A DNA stretch of 64,000 bases, taken from contig VZRR01006749.1 of assembly GCA_013398015.1 (NCBI GenBank), positions 124,001-188,000 of the forward strand, written 5' to 3'. The position numbers and the translations under genes are program-made. The DNA comes from Oreocharis arfaki. Its lineage: Eukaryota; Chordata; Aves; Passeriformes; Paramythiidae. Below the pieces are notes generated by a model that had not been told where the DNA came from, did no database searches, and saw only the letters and a list, made by a program, of their open reading frames with translations. Shown here one piece after another: positions 35,901 to 48,026 of this stretch. Each line of letters starts with the position of its first letter. Positions within the stretch are counted from its first letter, which is position 1.

Positions 35901-38570
35901 AGACTGTGTTTCTCTGCCCATTCCTGTGAGCTTCTGTCCATTCTGCTCTTGATGATGGGAAGGTGACATCCTTAACCCTCTGAAGAATTTGCTGTGAGTT
36001 TGGCCACTCTAAAGAGGCTATCTTGTCTTGCCAGGTTCAATTCTGCTACCTTTACAGACCAATATGAGGAAAATAAGAGTTCACTTGTGGACCTTTTGGT
36101 CCCTTGGAAGGACCACTGGAGAGAGCCATGCTGAGATGCAGGAGGAGGCAGACGTGTTCAGTATAACCTGTTTGCTGTAACTCGGAGCTCTTTGCCTTGA
36201 TCACTGATGCTGGCATGGGGGGGAAGCAGTGCTACATCTGCCTTTCTGTAGCACACGTGTTGTGGCACAGGGCTCCCCTCTGTCATTCTGTCCAACCATG
36301 CCATGATTCTATGATGTCTCCCATAATATGGAGAACAGTTTGCATGAATTTGCATGAACTTGGTGCTTCTAACTTTAAATTGTAGACTAGATGGAAGCCA
36401 CAGAACTTTCTTTCTTTTACAATATTGATAAATGAAGACTTAGAAATAGATAACATTTCTTGCACATCTCAAAAGCCTTCCATAATAGTTTATTAGAAAC
36501 CATCTGGTTTCATTAATGTTTTCTCAAAAACCATCTGGCTGCTATATTGTTCAAGCTCTTTAGTAGTAAAACTTCCTCATAAATTAGCCAAAAGGAATGG
36601 CTATCAAACTGTTGTGTAGGAGCCCCAAACAACTTTCATGTAGGTCTTATATAAATAGTTATTTTTAAAGTATTAGACTACACTAAACCTTCAACATTAA
36701 ACTTTGAAAGTCTAAAAAATGTATCAGTAATAAAATCTGAAATTTAGCTTACTCCTCATGCTTCTTAATTTTTCTTCTTTTTTCTACATGTTTAATTCTT
36801 CGCCAGTTGGAACAGGAGCTACAAAGTCAAAATGACAAACTGTATTTAAATAAAAAATATTAGGATATTGTTTTTCAATGAAACATTGCAAACAGAGGAT
36901 ACCTGTCACCATGCCTCCAAAAAATGAAGCCCTTCATTTTTGAATCTCTGCACATGTACACTTTTCAGACTGTAATCGCTCTGGCAGGGTTTCTGGCACT
37001 GCTCTGAAATCTGACTGTACAGCTCATGGCACCATTTAGAGTTGTTCAGTGCTTTACAACTACGGGCAGCTAGGTAACTGGTTGTAAATGCTTACATAAT
37101 ATACGTTGTTTTAATAAATCGTACTTCCACTCATAATTACTCTACTGTTACATTTTCAGATCAGTAAAAAATGTCACCCTAAAATTAGGGCAGTTCATAG
37201 TGATTTTGCTATTTATAGACAAGCTTAAAGTTACAATGAATGGAAGAACTAAGGAAAGCATATGTAAAGAACACATAGAAAATGTAGGACAAAATTGGCA
37301 AAGCAACAGGAATTAAAAGATCCCTGGGAAAGAGCCCATGGCTGAAGCCACCTGTAGAGAGAAAAGCTGAGTGTAAGCTTTCTTTGGTCAGTTCTCCAGA
37401 CTTGTTCTGTTCCATGCAATTCCTTTTGCATCCTCTGAATATGCCTGCACAAGCATCCTCAAAAAACCTCAACTATCCACCTCTGGGAGCAAATGATCTG
37501 GGCAGAACTTTCTGAAGAATGGGCAGTACGTGATTGCAGCCCCTCACAGGGCAGCCAGCCTGACGGTGTTTGCGTTGTGCTGCTGCAGAACTGGAGCATG
37601 GCCACAGTCACACTTTGCAAAATGTTCTGAAGCTAACATTAATATTTCATTGAGTAACACCAGATGCATGTTGTCATGTACTACATTTGCAGCAATAGCT
37701 TTATTATGATTTTAAACAAATTTTCTCTCTCCCTTTCGGTTTTTGTGCCTCCTTTGTTTCCTTTTCTAGTTGTTTTGCCACTCCATAATCCCCCTCCTCC
37801 TTACCTGTTAATTGTCAGCTCAGTCTCTCTTGCAGGAACAACAGCGGAAATTCCTGTTCCAGGGTATTCTGAAAGGGGTTTCTCCAGAACAAAAAAAACC
37901 ACCAGTTTTAAGTGCCCACAGAGATAGAATTTGAGATTTTTGTCTAGCAATCTTTGAAGCAAGCCATGGCCCATAAAAGTAGCAGATGCATTGAGGAGAA
38001 GACCACAAACAGCGAAGAAGTGAGTTGCTACAGAGGGTCCTGAGGACCAGTGAGGCTGCATTGCTCCTACAAGTGACTCCAGATTCCTGCAGCTTCCCAG
38101 GGGTTGTGCAGCAGGAGCTGCCAGGAGCTGTTTGCACGTTATGGTGTAGAAACACACAAAAAAGGAGGACAAAAGTTAAAACCCCACTCCACTTCACACA
38201 CGGGTGAAAGTTCAGCCCCACTGGGTACCAAGAGGAAGGCCCCGTGTTTCTTCTTTAAGCCACTTCTATTTTCAGCTTGCTATTGCTCCTCCTAATTTCA
38301 GCATGTGAAGTGTTTGCTTTTCAGTGTCCTGCACACAGTGGAGTAGGAACACACCTGGGTTTTCCCCAGGGAACAGGTTGAAAAAGAACACAGTTCTTTT
38401 TGAAACAAGGAGCAAGGGCTGGCAAGCACCTAAAAAGTGTGTGGGCTGCTAATTGCATGGGAGCTCTTTTTATATTATGCAACAACAGTGTTGCCCAAAA
38501 GGACAGCAGGTGCCATGAAGAGGGTGCTTCGGGTCAAAACATATTGGTAGATAAAAAAGAACTGTGTCTC
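32901..38570. other. Intergenic region between GSDME and OSBPL3, first part
   Basis: A CpG-island shore up to about 33250, then AT-rich sequence. I recognise no exon. A very short possible CR1 tail (catgattctatgatg) lies at 36299-36317. The overlapping minus-strand ORFs at 37801-38221 (up to 133 codons) have no recognisable motif. Confidence 0.6.
36270..36320 (+). mobile_element. Possible CR1 3'-tail remnant
   Basis: The sequence tccaaccatgccatgattct followed by atgatg resembles the last bases of CR1, including one copy of its ATTCTATGA octamer-type tail. It is too short for certainty. Confidence 0.3.
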
Positions 38571-38577
38571 AATCTGG

Positions 38578-39042
38578 GCTTCTCAGTACAAGAGAGACAT
38601 GGAGTTCCTGGAGCAAGTCCAGTGGAGGGTGACAAAGATCATTAAGAGACTGGAGCATCTCTCTTATGAGGAAAGGCTAAGGGAGCTGGGCCTGTTCATC
38701 TTTGAGAAAAGAGGATTGAGAGGAGACCTCATCAATGTCTATCAGTATCTGAAGGGAGGGTGCCAAGAGGATGGAGCCAGGCTGTTCTCAGTGGTGCTGA
38801 GACAAGAAGCAATGGACAGAAACTGGAAATTCCACCTGAACATGAGGAAGAACTTACCGTGTCACTGACCCCACACTGGAACAGGTTGCCCAGAGGGGTT
38901 GTGGAGTCTCCCTCACTGGAGACATTCAAGAACCGTCTGGGTGCAATCCTGTGCTGTGTGCTCTAGGATGACACTGCTTGAGAAAGGAGGTTGGATCAGA
39001 TGATCCACTGTGGTCCCTTCCAACCTGACTGATTCTGTGAAA
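38578..39042 (+). mobile_element. CR1 LINE, 3' fragment
   Basis: The plus strand carries a CR1 3' end: ORF2 C-terminal sequence (HLSYEERLRELGLFIFEKRG, near 38655-38714), then ggaacaggttgcccagaggg near 38880, the terminal ggttggatcagatgatccac, and a tail of attctgtga at about 39033-39041. One frameshift separates the two coding blocks. It is intergenic. Confidence 0.93.
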
Positions 39043-42000
39043 AGGCTGCAGCTGTCCTTCTGAACAGAGTGAGAACCACTACAGAGCAGTCATGTCCTCC
39101 AAATGTGTACTCGTGGTCCAGGTTGTTGACACTATTTGTTATATTGCAGTTCCACATACAGACCAGGTCTTCACTATGCTGGAAAGCAACCTCATGTATG
39201 AAATAAAGTGCTGGCCTCTTCTCTGACAATTAAAAATGTAATTTATTTGCTCCATCACAGGAGTAAAACTGGTATCCTTGCTGTTTGTACTGCCCTTGTT
39301 TTTCTGAATGGTGCACTGATTTGGGCGAATGGCATCTGTAACAGGTGAAGCAAGTTCCCTTGGGAGGATGGCGTTCTTATTGTCAAAGAGACAACTCTTT
39401 GCAACTGGGAGATGGGATTGTACTTCACCTGCAGAACCGGTTGCTTGAGATGGGCCTTATTTGATTTTCCCACAGTTACTGTCCAGTATCACCAATGCCA
39501 ACATACCACAGTGTGAACAAAGACAGTTTCTAAAAGAGAAGGAAGACCAGCTGTGTCCTGAGAGGAAGCATTATCAGGAAAGGAAACAATGAGCAACCAG
39601 TGCTGGGAAAGCATGAACCGCAGTTACTCCTTTTTCCTAGGAGCTCATGACAGCACGCTTCAATATGAGAATCGTATTTCAACATGGACTCTTTCCTCTC
39701 ATTCCTTCCTCCCACCATGCCAAACAATCGATTCATGTTGGTGTCAAGACCATAGCATTCATACGAGCATCAGCTTTAGGAAGCTTTGTAGCTAGATAAA
39801 ATGCAATGGAGCTCCTACTGTGGCTTTTTTTTCCCCTTTTTTTGTGATGTGGCACATACTCTTTTTCAGTTCCTGATATTCACAGAAGGTGAGAATATAA
39901 TATCCTAGAGTTCTCTACCCTGCATCAACTTTTAACTGAAGCTTTACTCTGTCTCCAGAATGAAAGGGGACATGTTAAGGAAGGGCTAGGCTCACCATCC
40001 TTCAGTAACTAGAAAACTCAGAAAAAGTCAAGCCTGCCCTAACTGACCTATTTGCAGTGCTCTCTTAGGCAAAGTCCTTGGTAAAAGATTTTCCCCACCA
40101 AAGGACTTTGTAATTTGGTGCGCTATTTTTGAACCTCATAAGAAAAATTGATTTTTCCATCCAAAAAACCTATATAGCTCAAGTTGCCTTCACAGGGTTT
40201 GCTTCATTGACTGAAGTGCATGTAGCAAACAATGAATACAAGTAGAATGATCTCTTGATTTCACTCCATCTTTAGTCTGTCAATTGCCGAAATGATAACA
40301 AACCTAGCAGTAAACAAAACTGTAAATCTCTTTCAGCTATTAGACAGGTTCTCATCTCTTGATAAATCTACATAATCTTCCTTGCCTTAGGCAGCAATCT
40401 AGGCATTGCAGACATACCCTCATAAAAACCTAAGGAGGAGAGGATTTTTCAAGGCATGTACTGCAGTAATTCAAAGTTGAGTTACTACAACCTTTATTTC
40501 TTTTTTTTCAACACAAGCTGAAAAGTAAGAAATTTGTAATTTTGGAAATAGATTTTTATAAAGAAGTTTTAATAAAGACAATGTTAACTAAGCAAAAAAA
40601 AAGTACTTTTGAATTCTAACAGCTAGTTTTAGTAGAATAGCCAGTGAAATATCAACACATAAAATCCACAAGGAGAAGTAGTGCCCTAATATTTAAAGGA
40701 AGACAGTAGTTCCTGGAGTCTGTGAAATTACAGTCAGAAACATTAGCAGATGTTCATACACAACATCCTGTGTTCCAGGAATTTATTACTGTTTCAAGAA
40801 CCTGTAAAAACTTACATCAACGAACCCACAGAGACAAATTCTCAGTTAACTTAAGCCTCGGTTACACTCAGCTCAGTAGAGCAATGTTGATTTACCTCAA
40901 ATGAGAGTTTGCACAAAGTAATTTCAAATATTTCCCTTGGTACAGAGTAAGCAAAGATACAAATTCATAAGTATACATCAGAACTTGGTATCTGGCCAGC
41001 TTTTAACCCCATTTAAAATCGGAGAGTAACCCTACAAATTCTTATGCATACAAGAGAGGTCTAAATTAAAAATCAATAAACCAAGCACAGAAAGCAACAT
41101 TTGTAACATGAAGGAAATATAACAGAGGCATAGAAAATAACAACAAAAAAGCCAAGATGTGTTGGTTACTATGTAGAGCAAGCTTTGCTCAGCTGTCAGT
41201 GTTTTTCCTCACGCTATGAAGGTTTGAATCACTTTGCAGTAAGCAAAATGACTTTAAAATAGAGATTACTGTAAATGAACAGACAACTGAGCTGAAACAC
41301 AAATTGGATGCAAGGTCTGTACAAGCCACATTTACCTTGCGCTTCTGTAGGGGAGGACAGCCTGCTTTTTCCGGGTAGCACTGACCATGCTGTGAGTACT
41401 TGGCATGGTATTAGCTTGAGGGGCAGTAATGAGAAATCCACTCCATATCAATTTCTCTGTAAGAGAAATTCTTGCTGCCCTAGGTGTTCATGAGTGGGGC
41501 ACCAATAATAAGCATCCCTTGCAATCTTCCTCTCCCTTTTATAATTATATAAAAAAAAATTTACTGCTTTTATAAACCACAGCTTTCCCAGCAACTTGAA
41601 CTAAATGGCAGTTATTTCAGATACCAATTAAACTGTATCAGAGCTCTTTGAAATAAATCAGCAATGAAGTAATTCCCCAACATGATGAAAAAGTTCCTAA
41701 GTTCTTAACCCAACAGAACCAAAGTGGCTGGATTTCAAAAAACCAGGAGGTGATTCTTGCCCACTGTATTATAGACTGTTTTTCTTTTGGCCTCTATCCT
41801 AATTCTGCCACGTACCACAGCTGACAATATTTTGCGTGGTAACAAATTTATAGATCCAGTTTTCCCAGCTCTTCTTGAAAGCTCCATGCTCCCTCCCACC
41901 AAATCTTTGTAGACACTGAGGCTGCAAAGTGCTGCAGAACTGCTGTTGGAATTTCACACTGGTCAGGAGTTACACTCACTGTACTCACATTTTTCAAGAT

Positions 42001-45000
42001 CCTAGTCCATCCATACTGCATCTTATACACGTGTGGTGGGACTGTGAGACATAGTTGAGATCTGATTAGCAGAGCTGTCCTGAATCACCATCTCTAAGGA
42101 AAAAACCACCACACTGATATCCTTCCTTTCCAGTTTTTATCCAGTAAGTACCATGTTTCCTTGTTTTCAAAAGTTGTTTTATGGAGAACATTTAGTTTGT
42201 GGTTTCTGCATTCATACTAAAGCATAACATTTATGCTGCACATCTGTCTGCTAAAAACTGATTTTAAGAATAAACTTCCAGCTGTAAATGGATTCCACCA
42301 GCTTACCCCTTTTCCTGCCCCAGTGTCTGGCACAATAGCCATGCAGCAGAGCTGTACAGAGCAGTACAACTGGAACGTTGCACAACTACCAGACAGATTA
42401 TAAGAGTGATAAATAAGGGTTCTAGCAGATGGAAGCTCTTTCCTACTTGCCATTTTGCAAAGTGTAAAAAAGCACAGATCACTACAGCAGTGAGACTAGT
42501 TTCAGCTGCCACTAACAACCTTTGAAGAAAGATGCTTACAACCCCTGGGAAAAAGTCAGGGTGCTCTGTGACCTTTTGCAAGCATGATTTATTAACATCC
42601 AACTAAATTGGTTACAGAGACAAAAATAATAAATCAAGTTGTGCATCAAGGTACTCCAGCGTTATTACAAATTTTTAGAGTGAAGCAGAAAACAGGGATG
42701 GTCCTGACTACAGAGAGACTTCTCAAATATCTGAAAGTCAGTGATAATTCTAATACATAAGATACCGTTCCTCATTTTGAAATCACTAATGCCCTATCAA
42801 AACAAACAACAAATTCAGCATTTAGCAGCTTTGCTTTTGTAATACCTCATACATGTGGTATGTTTTTCCAGTACTGGAACTAGCAAAATACTGTTAACAC
42901 AAAGGCTTTCAGACTCTCAGGGATGCCAACCATCTCCAAGGTGTGGAGCTGATGTAAGTGATCACTTCTTGTGGATCAACATCCCAAACAAACATTCTCA
43001 TAAGCTTTAATACAGTTTTGTTTTACACATTAGAAACACCAAATCCACAATTTATATTTAAAAAAGAGCCATTTAAAATAATTCTTTAACATATGTCAAC
43101 TACTTATGTGGAAAATTCCTCTTATTGCTTTCAAAAAGCTGCAGCAAGAACAGTTTTTAAGAACTGAGCAGTACAGTAATACATTTGGTGGCAAGTTACA
43201 GCATTTACTAAGTTTCAAAAGATAAGCCAGATAATGGGCAGTTTCTTATGAGCCCACAGCTGCTGGAGTAAGTTGCATCAGTAGCTACAAAATAGAAAGG
43301 ATGAGTTAGTGAACACTGTAAAATTTATTTACTGTAGGCATAATTCATGAATGAAAACATACTCAACCAAAAAACCCCTTCATTTTAATGTCACTCCTTT
43401 GAATAGCACCATCTCATTCTAGCCCTTGCAAGATGTATCCAGTTATGTGGACGAGTTGGATGTCATCCTTCTCTCTAATAAAATGCACCATGGATGAAGT
43501 TTTGCACTCCTCTTCAGCTTGCCCCCTCTGTGTGAGCTGTACACAAGAGAAGCGATACTGAACAAAACAAGATACGCTCAAAGTTTCCTACTCTGCCAGG
43601 CTGGTCATTTGGAAAGACAACACAAGAGATTTACACAAAACCAGATGCAAGGACATTCGTAATTAGGATCTGCTGAGAAGATACAGCTGCATATTTCCAT
43701 AGCACGCTACCCTTACCAGGTGTGACTCCAGAAAAGTAAGAAAGTCTTGTTCATAGTCAAGGAAAAGATACAGAAGGAGGCCATTATGTTTATGGGGAAA
43801 GAATAACTACAGCCTCTAGGCATGATTTATCATTTGTTAGAATGGACTGTTTTCCTATTCATCAGGTTCTTTTAATAAAGAGAAAAATGGGACACTGAAT
43901 AAAGGACCACATAGAAAACCTGAACAGGACTGTAAACAGCTGAGGGAAAGTGGGGGGGCATGGAAAAGGGTGAGGTCTTTGTTAGGCTGGGGTTTTCTGG
44001 GGGCATTGTTTGTTTTGAGACCAGCACTGGGCCTTTGTGCAACATGAAGGCTGTCCCTGATTGGGCCCTAGTTCTGGTCCCATTAATTGGTGTTCTTTCT
44101 GTACAGTGATCTGGATTCAACACTAAGCTGCCAGATAATAAGGTGTTTGCAACTATGACATCCTTCAGGGGCCAGGTTTTAAAAGAAAGCAGCAATCCTG
44201 TTTCCAATCCTTCAGAGAAAACTGGTTGGTAGAAGAACAGCTCTCCAGGATGTTTCCTTATCAAAACTTGGGCTGGTTTTAATCCTCCTTCCAGGCATCT
44301 AACTTTCCGAGCTCTGCATAAAGAGCCTGAGTACAGACTTCTGGGTCTGTATTTCAAAAAGCATCTAAAAGGAGTAGGTCAGTGCTGATGAACTATCATA
44401 CCAAGCATATCTCAGGGAACAGAGATCCAGCAAGGAATGCAGTAATTAATGGTGCAGTCTAGTTCCACTTGGCCTAAAGGCACTCCACGCTATCCAGAGT
44501 CGCCTCCTGAACAAGTGATGCGGTACCAAAATCAGAAACTAAGCATCAAGCCTGCAAATCTGAAAGTAGGGCTGTGGGTTTCTGTTCCTAGGTACAATAT
44601 TTCCCTGGAATTTTTTTTTTTCTTTCTGTGCTTTGCAACTCGAAAACTGAAGCAAGGTTTCAACACCCAAAGGCCTGAGCTGCTCCATCACCTTGACAGA
44701 AGTTTATAGCAAGGGTTTTACTTTGTAAAGAGACACAGAAAGGCAGAGGTGGACGAGTGCTTCTCAAACTGGCCTCCAAAATCATATTAAGTGATGTTTA
44801 TGAAGAGAGCTATAACAGCAGGCAAGGGTCATCAGGAGATTTTAAGAGGGATCCACTGAGCTACACACCTTGGGGATCACAGTTGCATATGAAAGGAAGC
44901 AGTTAAGTTGCCTGATTCATTCTTCTTACTATTCAGGGTAGAAATAGTGGGTAAAAAGTCCCTCAGTGCCAGTTATTAAAAATAACAGTTGTCTTAATTA

Positions 45001-45543
45001 TATTGCGGAAAGCTAATAGAAATTTTGTACCCATTAACACAGCTGAAGTTTTGGGGAAGAAAATTACCAAAATTTCGTATTTTACCAAGAATAACTTTAT
45101 AGAATATATTAAGGTTTGTGAATGTTGAATATATTTACATGCAGAAATACACAGAACTAACATCAAGACAATTTTCTTCCACTTCTTAATGTACAGTTAA
45201 CAGAAGTTTAACAACTAAACCAAATTGCTTCATACAAAAGTAATCAGGGTAGACTATACTGCAGTTGGAAATGTGGGGTCAGAGGATCATTCACAACTGG
45301 TTACATTGTGTTTGGAGGTGTGTATTAGAGTTTTACAAAAGGAGCAATTACTTGTTCAATGATTTTGCTTCATGCATTTAAGAAATGCCCTGGATTATTC
45401 TCAGGCATTTTTATGGAGACAATACTAAAATTCTGGAGTTTACTTTCTTGATATGGTAATTTTGCTGAAGAAATTTTTATATAAGGCACTGCTCAGCCCA
45501 ATGCTTCTTGTCATTAATCCCATGTATTTCAGACAGTTTAGAG

Positions 45544-45589
45544 TTTTAGAGAAATCAGACTTGGCACTGCCGGTCTGATTTCTCAAAAA
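45544..45589. repeat. Short perfect inverted repeat (hairpin)
   Basis: GAGAAATCAGAC at 45549-45560 is the exact reverse complement of GTCTGATTTCTC at 45573-45584. Outside a single A-A mismatch, four more pairs form (TTTT 45544-45547 with AAAA 45586-45589). Inside, GGC (45563-45565) can pair with GCC (45569-45571) around an ACT loop. This gives about 19 pairs in 46 bases. It lies about 2.3 kb downstream of the OSBPL3 stop. Confidence 0.9.
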
Positions 45590-46740
45590 TCATGACTCAA
45601 ATACCCCATATGAGATTTGTTTTGTTTAATACCTGTATGGGGGAATCCCCTCCACACACAGAATATATATAAACCCAGCAATCAGATCAGACAGTGTCAC
45701 AGTAGCTGCCAAATGCTTAATTGAGCAAGCTTAATACAGCTTCCACAAATTTTGCTCCTTTTCTTAAAAGCTCTTATTTCCTCTACCTTCTTTTGGTTTT
45801 AAATGAACCTTATTTTTAGTATAAATTGTAATTACCAACAGCAAGGATAATTACAATTGTTAACTCATTTCTGTGCCAGGTTTTGACAGTTAATAAAAGG
45901 ATGAAAGACAGGAAGGGAACAAGTCATAAAGAGAACCTCATTTTCCTTGAAAAGCCAAACAGCCCCCAAAGGTTAAGATTTCCTTTGGAATCAAAGCCCA
46001 GATTTTGTCTTCATATAAATGTGAACCTTGCCTTGCTGGCGTGGTAGTCAAGTTTTTCGAAGACATATTAATTAGAATTAATTATGCCAACTTCTTTGGT
46101 AATAAATTACAGAAGCGATGGTGAGGCAGAGATGCTGGGCCAAACGAAAAATGGTGAAAAAGCATTCACCTGCTGCTGAGACAATCAGGCTTCAAGGTAA
46201 CAGAAAGCAAAATTCAAATATACATCTAATCTGACACCACAGATACTGTTTAAAATTGAAAACCTTCATAGTATTTCCTTCATGTTACATATAATACATG
46301 GATCCATTTTTAAGGGGTTTTCTCTAGAACAATGCAGCACAATTGCAGTAAAGTGCAAGCTTATTTAAGCTACTAGTCTGTCCTCCCAGGAGTCTTCTTT
46401 ATCCATGCCATGTCCAGTTGTTCCAGTCATAAGCCAGTTCAACATGCCAGCATTTGGGTTTGTTTTGTGTCTTTACAGTAGCAAGAATGTAAAGAAAAGA
46501 AAAGGGCGTGGTGACAGGATTCAGATCTATCACATGGAAAACTGCATTGCTGCCAGAGAGTTGCAAACACACAGAGCAGATTTGAAGAATCATGGATCAG
46601 GCTTGGGTTGCAGATAGGTAGGAATGCAAATTATTCTGTTAAAGACTATGGCATTGGGATTTGATGGAAAAAATCTGAAGTACTGCCTATCTCTAGAATC
46701 TTAATTCAAAAATGAGGCTTCTGCTACATTTGTTTCCTGC

Positions 46741-46746
46741 TTTATT
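46741..46746 (-). terminator. Candidate polyadenylation signal AATAAA for OSBPL3 (second)
   Basis: A second minus-strand AATAAA about 1.2 kb after the OSBPL3 stop. It is an alternative to the proximal signal. Confidence 0.25.
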
Positions 46747-47668
46747 TCTAACCTATGGTTTAGTAGCTTCACAAATTGACCCATATGTATAAAATTACGG
46801 GAAAGGGATGCAATTGATGTAGTGCAAGACACTTAAATATTCATCTGAACATAGCAAACAGAGGAAGATCAAAGACTCCATACACTTCTCCATAAGGCAG
46901 ATGGTAATTTTTTAAATATAAGATCTTAAATATGTTATTTATCTCTTAAGAGGTAGAAAATATCAAAATACTAGGAAAAAATTTCTAGCTTAAAACAATC
47001 AGTTTGCTTACTTTTTAAAAAGTCTTACTGTTGCAATTTTTAGGTTAATAAAAACAAATGAAGCTATGGAAGCACAGGATTTCGTGCTCTGTATAGATTT
47101 CACTTCCTGGAAAAAGAGAGAGCTTCTTCATCTAGTCAGTGCTCAAGCAGTATATACAAATGACCTCCTCCTCTTGCCCTGTTGGGGGCTATAAATTTGA
47201 AGTGAAAATTTTTCCCAGGGGAAAATTTTGGCGACTCCCGACTTTCTAGCACTACATTTAACTGGGGACAGTTTATGTATAAGGCAGTAGAACCACCGAC
47301 GTAAGCTCAGAACTACCTCTTCCATAATGCTAAGAAGAAAGTTAATAGAAACAAAAGCTCACTTTAAATATTTCCTACAGACAACAAAAGATCAGACTCG
47401 GATTCCAGCACCAGCTGATAATCTGTTTTAGCAATTTATACCAGCCCAGAGACAGCTGAACTACTCATTGCACTGTGGAAGCCTACCTACAGTTTGACTG
47501 ACTAAGGCTTGCACTCTGATTCCTCAGCACAGCTAGGAGATGCTGATGCTACTGTCTCCAATGCAATTCAGTAAGGCATAATTTAACTCAGAACTGACAT
47601 TATTACACATCAAAAAAGTAGTGTAAAAGCTTCTCTCTTTTCCATCCAGCTGTTAACATTCAGTACTA

Positions 47669-47674
47669 TTTATT
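47669..47674 (-). terminator. Candidate polyadenylation signal AATAAA for OSBPL3 (proximal)
   Basis: The minus strand reads AATAAA about 255 nt after the OSBPL3 stop codon. It is the first canonical signal downstream of the gene. Use is not provable from sequence. Confidence 0.3.
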
Positions 47675-47789
47675 AAATATTTTATAAAAAGAAGTTAGGA
47701 TATTTATACATTCAAACAATCACTGCAGTAGTTGAGTAAAGGAAACAAATTATTAGATTCTAAATTAAGCACGATTCTGGAGATATGCA

Positions 47790-47880
47790 CATTTGCACAT
47801 ATGCACACACCACACACATATCCTGTATGTGTGCGTGTATATATATGGATATATAGTTATATTTTATATATATGTCTTTT
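47790..47880. repeat. CA/TG and TA simple-repeat cluster in the OSBPL3 3' UTR
   Basis: A compound repeat of CA, TG and TA units about 50 nt downstream of the OSBPL3 stop. CACACATA (47813-47820) and TATGTGTG (47826-47833) form a perfect 8-bp stem with a 5-base loop. Confidence 0.8.
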
Positions 47881-47929
47881 AAATCAGGTCCAAGAATACA
47901 GCACAGAGTATCTTCACTTAGCTCCTCTT

Positions 47930-48026
47930 TCACCAGAGGACAGGATTGTCCAGTTTGGAAAAACCAGGTTCTTTCCTAAGGTCCATGTAGGTTCCATTGC
48001 TCACCCAGGAGTCATCGCTGGATTTC
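47930..48026 (-). CDS. OSBPL3: OSBPL3 last coding exon with stop
   Basis: Acceptor ttgatag above 48026. It encodes (R)KSSDDSWVSNGTYMDLRKEP and GFSKLDNPVLW, followed by TGA at 47932-47930. The W-V-S-N-G-T-Y and final PVLW are typical of the ORP3/6/7 subfamily C terminus. The 3' UTR follows. Confidence 0.96.

Larger units (their letters stand above)
39043..47929 (-). other. Intergenic sequence and OSBPL3 3' UTR (boundary unknown)
   Basis: The 3' UTR of OSBPL3 begins at 47929 and runs to lower coordinates. Minus-strand AATAAA signals lie at 47674-47669 and 46746-46741, but the end could be further down. The rest is AT-rich with no recognised exon or LINE. Points of note are a 161-codon minus ORF at 43872-44357 without known motifs and a strong inverted repeat at 45544-45589. 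Confidence 0.5.

Noticed and set aside
37801..38221. Overlapping minus ORFs of 123 and 133 codons
   Set aside because: Two frames overlap, with no motif, no splice context and no synteny support.
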